Source: Pempheris klunzingeri
Taxonomy: Eukaryota; Chordata; Actinopteri; Acropomatiformes; Pempheridae
Assembly: GCF_042242105.1 (NCBI RefSeq)
Contig: NC_092020.1
Span: forward strand, 9,756,501-9,820,500
Direction: 5' to 3'
DNA: 64,000 nt
The notes beneath the pieces are model-generated. The model saw only the letters and a list, made by a program, of their open reading frames with translations. It was not told the origin of the DNA and ran no database searches. Made by a program: the position numbers and the translations under genes. This document shows, in pieces, positions 47,230 to 57,370 of this stretch. Within the stretch, counting starts at the first letter, position 1; each line of letters opens with the position of its first letter.

Positions 47230-47610
47230 ATCGACATGTCAAAGAGAAGCAAGATATTCTAGCCGGGCTAGTCTGTTGAGTACTGATTTCTCGTCTCCAA
47301 GTTCTGTTGCGGATAGAACAGAAAAGTGGTGATGAACAATTAGCAAATGTTATCTGTGATGAACAATTAGCAAATGTTGTATGTGATGAACAACAAGTAA
47401 ATGTTATCTGTGATGAACAATGAGTAAATGTTATCAGTGATGAACAATGAGCAAATGCTATATGTGATGAACAATGAGCAAATGATCTGCTCCGGGGGGC
47501 GTGGCCGTTTACATGGGCCGGATGGAATTGCCTTTTCTCCTGTCCTCCCCCCCGTCAGCCTGGGGTCCCGTGTCTGGGAATGGCCTCCAAACCTCTGACA
47601 CTTGCAACTC

Positions 47611-47774
47611 ATACTTACCTGGCAGGGGAGATACCATGATCAAGAAGGTGGTTCACCCAGAGCGAGGCTCGGCCATTGCACTGCGGCCGTGCTGACCTCT
47701 GCGAATTCCCCAAATGTGGGAATCTCGACTGCAAAATTTCTGGTAGTGGGGGACTGCGTTCGCGCTCTCCCCTG
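47611..47774 (+). ncRNA. RNU1: U1 snRNA, copy 80
   Basis: Consensus RNA before a type A unit. Confidence 0.97.
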
Positions 47775-48155
47775 ATCGACATGTCAAAGAGAAGCAAGAT
47801 ATTCTAGCCGGGCTAGTCTGTTGAGTACTGATTTCTCGTCTCCAAGTTCTGTTGCGGATAGAACAGAAAAGTGGTGATGAACAATTAGCAAATGTTATCT
47901 GTGATGAACAATTAGCAAATGTTGTATGTGATGAACAACAAGTAAATGTTATCTGTGATGAACAATGAGTAAATGTTATCAGTGATGAACAATGAGCAAA
48001 TGCTATATGTGATGAACAATGAGCAAATGATCTGCTCCGGGGGGCGTGGCCGTTTACATGGGCCGGATGGAATTGCCTTTTCTCCTGTCCTCCCCCCCGT
48101 CAGCCTGGGGTCCCGTGTCTGGGAATGGCCTCCAAACCTCTGACACTTGCAACTC

Positions 48156-48319
48156 ATACTTACCTGGCAGGGGAGATACCATGATCAAGAAGGTGGTTCA
48201 CCCAGAGCGAGGCTCGGCCATTGCACTGCGGCCGTGCTGACCTCTGCGAATTCCCCAAATGTGGGAATCTCGACTGCAAAATTTCTGGTAGTGGGGGACT
48301 GCGTTCGCGCTCTCCCCTG
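48156..48319 (+). ncRNA. RNU1: U1 snRNA, copy 81
   Basis: Consensus RNA before a 680-bp unit; duplicate at 50034 (1878 bp away). Confidence 0.97.
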
Positions 48320-48835
48320 ATCGACATGTCAAAGAGAAGCAAGATATTCTAGCGGGGCTAGTCTGTTGAGTACTGATTTCTCGTCTCCAAGTTCTGTCCG
48401 CAAAGTGGTGATGAACAATTAGCAAATGTTATCTGTGATGAACAATTCGCAAATGTTGTATGTGATGAACAATTAGCAAATGCTATGTGTGATGAACAAT
48501 TAGCAAATGTTATCTGTGATGTTGTATGTGATGAACAACAAGTAAATGTTATCTGTGATGAACAATGAGTAAATGTTATCAGTGATGAACAATGAGCAAA
48601 TGCTATATGTGATGAACAATTAGCAAATGTTATCTGTGATGAACAATTAGCAAATGTTATCTGTGATGAACAATTAGCAAATGTTATCTGTGATGAACAA
48701 TGAGCAAATGATCTGCTCCGGGGGGCGTGGCCGTTTACATGGGCCGGATGGAATTGCCTTTTCTCCTCTCCTCCCCCCGTCAGCCTGGGGTCCCGTGTCT
48801 GGGAATGGCCTCCAAACCTCTGACACTTGCAACTC

Positions 48836-48999
48836 ATACTTACCTGGCAGGGGAGATCCCATGATCAAGAAGGTGGTTCACCCAGAGCGAGGCTCGGCCA
48901 TTGCACTGCGGCCGTGCTGACCTCTGCGAATTCCCCAAATGTGGGAATCTCAACTGCAAAATTTCTGGTAGTGGGGGACTGCGTTCGCGCTCTCCCCTG
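48836..48999 (+). ncRNA. RNU1: U1 snRNA, copy 82 (A23C, G117A)
   Basis: GAGATCCCATG for GAGATACCATG in stem I, and CTCAACTGC for CTCGACTGC before the Sm site. Same pair only at 50714. Confidence 0.97.
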
Positions 49000-49488
49000 A
49001 TCGACATGTCAAAGAGAAGCAAGATATTCTAGCGGGGCTAGTCTGTTGAGTACTGATTTCTCGTCTCCAAGTTCTGTCCGCAAAGTGGTGATGAACAATT
49101 AGCAAATGTTATCTGTGATGAACAATTCGCAAATGTTGTATGTGATGAACAATTAGCAAATGCTATGTGTGATGAACAATTAGCAAATGTTATCTGTGAT
49201 GTTGTATGTGATGAACAACAAGTAAATGTTATATGTGATGAACAATGAGTAAATGTTATCAGTGATGAACAATGAGCAAATGCTATATGTGATGAACAAT
49301 TAGCAAATGTTATCTGTGATGAACAATTAGCAAATGTTATCTGTGATGAACAATGAGCAAATGATCTGCTCCGGGGGTCGTGGCCGTTTACATGGGCCGG
49401 ATGGAATTGCCTTTTCTCCTCTCCTCCCCCCGTCAGCCTGGGGTCCCGTGTCTGGGAATGGCCTCCAAACCTCTGACACTTGCAACTC

Positions 49489-49652
49489 ATACTTACCTGG
49501 CAGGGGAGATACCATGATCAAGAAGGTGGTTCACCCAGAGCGAGGCTCGGCCATTGCACTGCGGCCGTGCTGACCTCTGCGAATTCCCCAAATGTGGGAA
49601 TCTCGACTGCAAAATTTCTGGTAGTGGGGGACTGCGTTCGCGCTCTCCCCTG
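49489..49652 (+). ncRNA. RNU1: U1 snRNA, copy 83
   Basis: Consensus RNA; its GC box is mutated (GGGGGTCGTGG), not so in its duplicate at 51367. Confidence 0.97.
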
Positions 49653-50033
49653 ATCGACATGTCAAAGAGAAGCAAGATATTCTAGCCGGGCTAGTCTGTT
49701 GAGTACTGATTTCTCGTCTCCAAGTTCTGTTGCGGATAGAACAGAAAAGTGGTGATGAACAATTAGCAAATGTTATCTGTGATGAACAATTAGCAAATGT
49801 TGTATGTGATGAACAACAAGTAAATGTTATCTGTGATGAACAATGAGTAAATGTTATCAGTGATGAACAATGAGCAAATGCTATATGTGATGAACAATGA
49901 GCAAATGATCTGCTCCGGGGGGCGTGGCCGTTTACATGGGCCGGATGGAATTGCCTTTTCTCCTCTCCTCCCCCCCGTCAGCCTGGGGTCCCGTGTCTGG
50001 GAATGGCCTCCAAACCTCTGACACTTGCCACTC

Positions 50034-50197
50034 ATACTTACCTGGCAGGGGAGATACCATGATCAAGAAGGTGGTTCACCCAGAGCGAGGCTCGGCCATT
50101 GCACTGCGGCCGTGCTGACCTCTGCGAATTCCCCAAATGTGGGAATCTCGACTGCAAAATTTCTGGTAGTGGGGGACTGCGTTCGCGCTCTCCCCTG
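50034..50197 (+). ncRNA. RNU1: U1 snRNA, copy 84
   Basis: Consensus RNA; bases just before the start read TTGCCACTC for TTGCAACTC, shared with 51912. Confidence 0.97.
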
Positions 50198-50713
50198 ATC
50201 GACATGTCAAAGAGAAGCAAGATATTCTAGCGGGGCTAGTCTGTTGAGTACTGATTTCTCGTCTCCAAGTTCTGTCCGCAAAGTGGTGATGAACAATTAG
50301 CAAATGTTATCTGTGATGAACAATTCGCAAATGTTGTATGTGATGAACAATTAGCAAATGCTATGTGTGATGAACAATTAGCAAATGTTATCTGTGATGT
50401 TGTATGTGATGAACAACAAGTAAATGTTATCTGTGATGAACAATGAGTAAATGTTATCAGTGATGAACAATGAGCAAATGCTATATGTGATGAACAATTA
50501 GCAAATGTTATCTGTGATGAACAATTAGCAAATGTTATCTGTGATGAACAATTAGCAAATGTTATCTGTGATGAACAATGAGCAAATGATCTGCTCCGGG
50601 GGGCGTGGCCGTTTACATGGGCCGGATGGAATTGCCTTTTCTCCTCTCCTCCCCCCGTCAGCCTGGGGTCCCGTGTCTGGGAATGGCCTCCAAACCTCTG
50701 ACACTTGCAACTC

Positions 50714-50877
50714 ATACTTACCTGGCAGGGGAGATCCCATGATCAAGAAGGTGGTTCACCCAGAGCGAGGCTCGGCCATTGCACTGCGGCCGTGCTGACC
50801 TCTGCGAATTCCCCAAATGTGGGAATCTCAACTGCAAAATTTCTGGTAGTGGGGGACTGCGTTCGCGCTCTCCCCTG
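50714..50877 (+). ncRNA. RNU1: U1 snRNA, copy 85 (A23C, G117A)
   Basis: Duplicate of 48836 in the 1878-bp block. Confidence 0.97.
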
Positions 50878-51366
50878 ATCGACATGTCAAAGAGAAGCAA
50901 GATATTCTAGCGGGGCTAGTCTGTTGAGTACTGATTTCTCGTCTCCAAGTTCTGTCCGCAAAGTGGTGATGAACAATTAGCAAATGTTATCTGTGATGAA
51001 CAATTCGCAAATGTTGTATGTGATGAACAATTAGCAAATGCTATGTGTGATGAACAATTAGCAAATGTTATCTGTGATGTTGTATGTGATGAACAACAAG
51101 TAAATGTTATCTGTGATGAACAATGAGTAAATGTTATCAGTGATGAACAATGAGCAAATGCTATATGTGATGAACAATTAGCAAATGTTATCTGTGATGA
51201 ACAATTAGCAAATGTTATCTGTGATGAACAATGAGCAAATGATCTGCTCCGGGGGGCGTGGCCGTTTACATGGGCCGGATGGAATTGCCTTTTCTCCTCT
51301 CCTCCCCCCGTCAGCCTGGGGTCCCGTGTCTGGGAATGGCCTCCAAACCTCTGACACTTGCAACTC

Positions 51367-51530
51367 ATACTTACCTGGCAGGGGAGATACCATGATCAAG
51401 AAGGTGGTTCACCCAGAGCGAGGCTCGGCCATTGCACTGCGGCCGTGCTGACCTCTGCGAATTCCCCAAATGTGGGAATCTCGACTGCAAAATTTCTGGT
51501 AGTGGGGGACTGCGTTCGCGCTCTCCCCTG
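51367..51530 (+). ncRNA. RNU1: U1 snRNA, copy 86
   Basis: Consensus RNA before a type A unit; duplicate of 49489. Confidence 0.97.
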
Positions 51531-51911
51531 ATCGACATGTCAAAGAGAAGCAAGATATTCTAGCGGGGCTAGTCTGTTGAGTACTGATTTCTCGTCTCCA
51601 AGTTCTGTTGCGGATAGAACAGAAAAGTGGTGATGAACAATTAGCAAATGTTATCTGTGATGAACAATTAGCAAATGTTGTATGTGATGAACAACAAGTA
51701 AATGTTATCTGTGATGAACAATGAGTAAATGTTATCAGTGATGAACAATGAGCAAATGCTATATGTGATGAACAATGAGCAAATGATCTGCTCCGGGGGG
51801 CGTGGCCGTTTACATGGGCCGGATGGAATTGCCTTTTCTCCTCTCCTCCCCCCCGTCAGCCTGGGGTCCCGTGTCTGGGAATGGCCTCCAAACCTCTGAC
51901 ACTTGCCACTC

Positions 51912-52075
51912 ATACTTACCTGGCAGGGGAGATACCATGATCAAGAAGGTGGTTCACCCAGAGCGAGGCTCGGCCATTGCACTGCGGCCATGCTGACCTC
52001 TGCGAATTCCCCAAATGTGGGAATCTCGACTGCAAAATTTCTGGTAGTGGGGGACTGCGTTCGCGCTCTCCCCTG
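51912..52075 (+). ncRNA. RNU1: U1 snRNA, copy 87 (G79A)
   Basis: TTGCCACTC start flank as at 50034, plus G79A as at 9167 and 21122; a mosaic of two variant lineages. Confidence 0.97.
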
Positions 52076-52564
52076 ATCGACATGTCAAAGAGAAGCAAGA
52101 TATTCTAGCGGGGCTAGTCTGTTGAGTACTGATTTCTCGTCTCCAAGTTCTGTCCGCAAAGTGGTGATGAACAATTAGCAAATGTTATCTGTGATGAACA
52201 ATTCGCAAATGTTGTATGTGATGAACAATTAGCAAATGCTATGTGTGATGAACAATTAGCAAATGTTATCTGTGATGTTGTATGTGATGAACAACAAGTA
52301 AATGTTATCTGTGATGAACAATGAGTAAATGTTATCAGTGATGAACAATGAGCAAATGCTATATGTGATGAACAATTAGCAAATGTTATCTGTGATGAAC
52401 AATTAGCAAATGTTATCTGTGATGAACAATGAGCAAATGATCTGCTCCGGGGGGCGTGGCCGTTTACATGGGCCGGATGGAATTGCCTTTTCTCCTCTCC
52501 TCCCCCCGTCAGCCTGGGGTCCCGTGTCTGGGAATGGCCTCCAAACCTCTGACACTTGCAACTC

Positions 52565-52728
52565 ATACTTACCTGGCAGGGGAGATACCATGATCAAGAA
52601 GGTGGTTCACCCAGAGCGAGGCTCGGCCATTGCACTGCGGCCGTGCTGACCTCTGCGAATTCCCCAAATGTGGGAATCTCGACTGCAAAATTTCTGGTAG
52701 TGGGGGACTGCGTTCGCGCTCTCCCCTG
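52565..52728 (+). ncRNA. RNU1: U1 snRNA, copy 88
   Basis: Consensus RNA; 3' flank has ATTGACATG for ATCGACATG. Confidence 0.97.
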
Positions 52729-53217
52729 ATTGACATGTCAAAGAGAAGCAAGATATTCTAGCGGGGCTAGTCTGTTGAGTACTGATTTCTCGTCTCCAAG
52801 TTCTGTCCGCAAAGTGGTGATGAACAATTAGCAAATGTTATCTGTGATGAACAATTCGCAAATGTTGTATGTGATGAACAATTAGCAAATGCTATGTGTG
52901 ATGAACAATTAGCAAATGTTATCTGTGATGTTGTATGTGATGAACAACAAGTAAATGTTATCTGTGATGAACAATGAGTAAATGTTATCAGTGATGAACA
53001 ATGAGCAAATGCTATATGTGATGAACAATTAGCAAATGTTATCTGTGATGAACAATTAGCAAATGTTATCTGTGATGAACAATGAGCAAATGATCTGCTC
53101 CGGGGGGCGTGGCCGTTTACATGGGCCGGATGGAATTGCCTTTTCTCCTCTCCTCCCCCCGTCAGCCTGGGGTCCCGTGTCTGGGAATGGCCTCCAAACC
53201 TCTGACACTTGCAACTC

Positions 53218-53381
53218 ATACTTACCTGGCAGGGGAGATACCATGATCAAGAAGGTGGTTCACCCAGAGCGAGGCTCGGCCATTGCACTGCGGCCGTGCT
53301 GACCTCTGCGAATTCCCCAAATGTGGGAATCTCGACTGCAAAATTTCTGGTAGTGGGGGACTGCGTTCGCGCTCTCCCCTG
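53218..53381 (+). ncRNA. RNU1: U1 snRNA, copy 89
   Basis: Consensus RNA. The 614-bp unit after it has the divergent minisatellite members (ACCTGTG, TTTTCCGTG) that mark the right end of the array. Confidence 0.97.
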
Positions 53382-53831
53382 ATCGACATGTCAAAGAGAA
53401 GCAAGATATTCTAGCGGGGCTAGTCTGTTGAGTACTGATTTCTCGTCTCCAAGTTCTGTCCGCAAAGTGGTGATGAACAATTAGCAAATGTTATCTGTGA
53501 TGAACAATTCGCAAATGTTGTATGTGATGAACAACGAGTAAATGTTATCTGTGATGAACAATGAGTAAATGTTATCTGTGATGAACAATGAGCAAATGCT
53601 ATATGTGATGAACAATTAGCAAATGTTACCTGTGATGAACAATTAGCAAATGTTTTCCGTGATGAACAATTAGCAAATGTTATCTGTGATGAACAATGAG
53701 CAAATGATCTGCTCCGGGGGGCGTGGCCGTTTACATGGGCCGGATGGAATTGCCTTTTCTCCTCTCCTCCCCCCGTCAGCCTGGGGTCCCGTGTCTGGGA
53801 ATGGCCTCCAAACCTCTGACACTTGCAACTC

Positions 53832-53995
53832 ATACTTACCTGGCAGGGGAGATACCATGATCAAGAAGGTGGTTCACCCAGAGCGAGGCTCGGCCATTGC
53901 ACTGCGGCCGTGCTGACCTTTGCGAATTCCCCAAATGTGGGAATCTCGACTGCAAAATTTCTGGTAGTGGGGGACTGCGTTCGCGCTCTCCCCTG
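53832..53995 (+). ncRNA. RNU1: U1 snRNA, copy 90 (C89U)
   Basis: GACCTTTGCG for GACCTCTGCG, a change on one side of the central helix; flank TCTCTTCTCC. Shared with 55204. Confidence 0.97.
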
Positions 53996-54510
53996 ATCGA
54001 CATGTCAAAGAGAAGCAAGATATTCTAGCGGGGCTAGTCTGTTGAGTACTGATTTCTCTTCTCCAAGTTCTGTTGCGGATAGAACAGAAAAGTGGTGATG
54101 AACAATTAGCAAATGTTATCTGTGATGAACAATGAGTAAATGTTATCTGTGATGGACAATGAGCAAATACTATGTGTGATGAACAATTAGCAAATGTTAT
54201 CTGTGATGAACAATTAACAAATGTTGTATGTGATGAACAACAAGTAAATGTTATCTGTGATGAACAATGAGTAAATGTTATCAGTGATGAACAATGAGCA
54301 AATGCTATATGTGATGAACAATTAGCAAATGTTATCTGTGATGAACAATTAGCAAATGTTATCTGTGATGAACAATGAGCAAATGATCTGCTCCGGGGGG
54401 CGTGGCCGTTTACATGGGCCGGATGGAATTGCCTTTTCTCCTCTCCTCCCCCCGTCAGCCTGGGGTCCCGTGTCTGGGAATGGCCTCCAAACCTCTGACA
54501 CTTGCAACTC

Positions 54511-54674
54511 ATACTTACCTGGCAGGGGAGATACCATGATCAAGAAGGTGGTTCACCCAGAGCGAGGCTCGGCCATTGCACTGCGGCCGTGCTGACCTCT
54601 GCGAATTCCCCAAATGTGGGAATCTCGACTGCAAAATTTCTGGTAGTGGGGGACTGCGTTCGCGCTCTCCCCTG
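54511..54674 (+). ncRNA. RNU1: U1 snRNA, copy 91
   Basis: Consensus RNA before a 693-bp unit with divergent minisatellite, including a shortened GCAAATTGTATG joint near 54861. Confidence 0.97.
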
Positions 54675-55203
54675 ATCGACATGTCAAAGAGAAGCAAGAT
54701 ATTCTAGCGGGGCTAGTCTGTTGAGTACTGATTTCTCGTCTCCAAGTTCTGTCCGCAAAGTGGTGATGAACAATTAGCAAATGTTATCTGTGATGAACAA
54801 TTCGCAAATGTTGTATGTGATGAACAACGAGTAAATGTTATCTGTGATGAACAATTAGCAAATTGTATGTGATGAACAACAAGTAAATGTTATCTGTGAT
54901 GAACAATGAGTAAATGTTATCTGTGATGAACAATGAGTAAATGTTATCTGTGATGAACAATGAGCAAATGCTATATGTGATGAACAATTAGCAAATGTTA
55001 CCTGTGATGAACAATTAGCAAATGTTTTCCGTGATGAACAATTAGCAAATGTTATCTGTGATGAACAATGAGCAAATGATCTGCTCCGGGGGGCGTGGCC
55101 GTTTACATGGGCCGGATGGAATTGCCTTTTCTCCTCTCCTCCCCCCGTCAGCCTGGGGTCCCGTGTCTGGGAATGGCCTCCAAACCTCTGACACTTGCAA
55201 CTC

Positions 55204-55367
55204 ATACTTACCTGGCAGGGGAGATACCATGATCAAGAAGGTGGTTCACCCAGAGCGAGGCTTGGCCATTGCACTGCGGCCGTGCTGACCTTTGCGAATT
55301 CCCCAAATGTGGGAATCTCGACTGCAAAATTTCTGGTAGTGGGGGACTGCGTTCGCGCTCTCCCCTG
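55204..55367 (+). ncRNA. RNU1: U1 snRNA, copy 92 (C60U, C89U), last full copy
   Basis: GGCTTGGCC and GACCTTTGCG. C60U makes a U-G wobble with G79. Followed by the type A hairpin and the long terminal minisatellite. Confidence 0.97.
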
Positions 55368-55468
55368 ATCGACATGTCAAAGAGAAGCAAGATATTCTAG
55401 CGGGGCTAGTCTGTTGAGTACTGATTTCTCTTCTCCAAGTTCTGTTGCGGATAGAACAGAAAAGTGGT

Positions 55469-56027
55469 GATGAACAATTAGCAAATGTTATCTGTGATGA
55501 ACAATGAGTAAATGTTATCTGTGATGGACAATGAGCAAATACTATGTGTGATGAACAATTAGCAAATGTTATCTGTGATGAACAATTAACAAATGTTGTA
55601 TGTGATGAACAACAAGTAAATGTTATCTGTGATGAACAATGAGTAAATGTTATCTGTGATGAACAATTAGCAAATGTTATCTGTGATGGACAATGAGCAA
55701 ATGCTATCTGTGATGAACAATTAGCAAATGTTATCTGTGATGAACAATTAGCAAATGTTATCTGTGATGAACAATTAGCAAATGTTGTATGTGATGAACA
55801 ACGAGTAAATGTTATCTGTGATGAACAATTAGCAAATGTTATCTGTGATGGACAATGAGCAAATGTTATCTGTGATGAACAATTAGCAAATGTTATCTGT
55901 GATGAACAATTAGCAAATGTTATCTGTGATGAACAATTAGCAAATGTTGTATGTGATGAACAACGAGTAAATGTTATCTGTGATGAACAATTAGCAAATG
56001 TTATCTGTGATGAACAATTAGCAAATG
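55469..56027 (+). repeat. Expanded terminal 27-bp minisatellite tract
   Basis: About 559 bp, near 21 units, roughly twice the longest internal block. It contains member types rare inside the array (GATGGACAATGAG, AACAATTAACAAATG, AACAACGAG), and shows an internal higher-order pattern: a run with GGACAATGAG then three AATTAG members then AACAACGAG appears twice (about 55686-55805 and 55849-55971). Confidence 0.95.
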
Positions 56028-56188
56028 ATCTGCTCCGGGGGGCGTGGCCGTTTACATGGGCCGGATGGAATTGCCTTTTCTCCTCTCCTCCCCACCGTCA
56101 GCCTGGGGTCCCGTGTCTGGGAATGGCCTCCAAACCTCTTATACTTGAAACTCATACTCCAAACTCAATCTCTGACAGTCTGAAACTC
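56028..56188 (+). promoter_or_regulatory. U1 promoter copy with about 36-bp insertion, before the fragment
   Basis: GC box, CT tract (CCCACCG allele) and PSE-position block are intact. Between AACCTCT and CATACTTACC the usual 16 bases are replaced by a longer stretch that repeats GAAACTCATACT-like and TCTGACAGTCTG-like words. The spacing from the PSE-position block to the RNA start is thereby lengthened, so initiation at the normal U1 start is unlikely. Confidence 0.7.
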
Positions 56189-56282
56189 ATACTTACCTGG
56201 CAGGGGAGATACCATGATCAAGAAGGTGGTTCACCCAGAGCGAGGTTCGGCCATTGCACTGCGGTTTTGCTGACCTCTGCGA
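56189..56282 (+). pseudogene. U1 snRNA 5' fragment (copy 93), right boundary of the array
   Basis: Matches U1 nt 1-94 and then leaves the U1 sequence at GCGA, running into unrelated TACTCTATG. Stem-loops I and II are kept, with C60T-like GGTTCGG and GCGGTTTTG changes, but stem-loop III, the Sm site and stem-loop IV are absent, so no snRNP could form. It has more changes than any full copy, as expected for an edge copy that escapes homogenisation. Confidence 0.93.
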
Positions 56283-56330
56283 TACTCTATGTATTAAAGC
56301 TGTCCATCTTCATGGTAAATCACAAATCGT

Positions 56331-56578
56331 ATGTATTTGTATAGCGGCTTTCTAGTCATTTCGAGTTCTCAAAGCACTTTGCTATCACATTCTCACTTGC
56401 ACATTCATTCAGGAGGAATCTAAGCAGAAGGAGACTATTCTTTCACACATTCACACACTGAAGCTGTTTCAGGAGCAAGTTGGGGTTCAGTGTCTTGCCC
56501 AAGGACACTTTGATATTCGGACTTGGAGTATCCATTGATCTTTCAATTGATCTACGACCCACTCTACCTCTGTGTATG
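56331..56578. repeat. Dispersed teleost repeat fragment
   Basis: Phrases such as TATAGCGGCTTTCTAGTC, CTCAAAGCACTTTGCTA, TCAGTGTCTTGCCCAAGGAC and GACCCACTCTACCTCTG recur together in many fish genomes, from memory. Family assignment is uncertain; it may be the tail of a non-LTR or DNA element. It begins about 50 bp after the array ends. Confidence 0.6.
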
Positions 56579-57370
56579 TGGTACATTCTATGTTGTTTTG
56601 GCACTTGTCACTGGCAGAGCAGAGTGGTGGTTGTAATTGGCTTCTTTTCCCTTTCTGTTTGTCTAGTGTGTGTGTGCGTGTGTTTGTGTATGACAGAGAG
56701 AGAGTGTGTGTGTCAGTCATGCCATGTCGACACTACCAGATGGAGAGCAGCCATAGTGAAGGACAAGCGTTTCTCATCCATTTATGAGGCCGTCAGCAGA
56801 AAAGCCAGCCAAGCATCTTAATGACCTATGACTCAACCCGGCATAATCTGACACACACACACACATGCACACACAGACATGCGCAGACACACGGCTGAAT
56901 CACACAATGTTCACATGTAGCACAAACGGTGAGACACGAAACGCATCTTATTCCCAATACTAAGACCCCATCATGACCTCATGCAGCTACATGAGGAAAT
57001 ACTTGTGATACATGTGATATGTGACACAATCCATGTCCTTTTAGCTGTAGGAACCCTTCATACACCAGTAAACCACGAAACAGACGCTCATGGTATGGGC
57101 TTCAGTAGCTGTCTGATGATGACATTAACAGTTGAGCTGGCAGCATGACTTCCTGCTGAATCCCTGCACACATAAATGGCATGAAAATAATTCACTGATT
57201 TGACTCTTTAAGACTTTTTAAATTTTATTGGATTGAATTTTCAAATTCTGATAATGCAAATTTCAGGTTGTTCAGTTTGTGTAGAATGTAATTTTGAATA
57301 AGTTGTATTTTAATTAAATATATTTTTCACACCTATATTTTGTATTTTATTTAAATCCATTTGATGAACA
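56579..57370. other. Non-coding flank with TG, AG and AC microsatellites
   Basis: Contains TG/GA-rich DNA at 56666-56714 and an AC-rich stretch at 56850-56893; 57200-57370 is AT rich. Open frames here are short and full of simple-sequence residues. No gene recognised. Confidence 0.6.

Larger units (their letters stand above)
1..56282 (+). repeat. Tandem U1 snRNA gene array (92 full copies plus one fragment)
   Basis: All U1 genes lie head to tail on the + strand with a mean spacing of about 604 bp. Start-to-start distances are 518, 545, 572, 600, 625-627, 653 or 680 bp, except the last four (614, 679, 693, 985). Each unit consists of a promoter block, the 164-nt RNA, a 3'-box-like element, a linker and a block of 27-bp minisatellite. 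The left end is not reached in this window. The right end is marked by an expanded minisatellite tract and a truncated U1 fragment. Type A units carry a hairpin linker and are mostly 545 bp; type B units lack it. Tandem U1 arrays are known in other animals (Xenopus, sea urchin). An assembly artefact is unlikely to explain the whole, because copies carry distinct variants, but exact copy number in such an array is easily misassembled. Confidence 0.97.

Noticed and set aside
53874-54512. 212-codon minus-strand frame
   Set aside because: It is antisense U1 joined to antisense minisatellite; open only because the 27-bp unit keeps frame.
1-56282. Linked 5S rRNA, U2 or tRNA gene in the repeat unit
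   Set aside because: Read through the unit between U1 copies and found only promoter block, linker and minisatellite; no A/B box pair or other snRNA landmark.
1-56282. U1 pseudogene array
   Set aside because: Full length, promoter and 3'-box-like element in each unit and about two thirds identical copies argue for active genes; only the last fragment is clearly broken.
56480-56821. 113-codon frame at the start of the flank
   Set aside because: Begins inside the dispersed repeat and continues through TG-rich DNA; no protein family resemblance.
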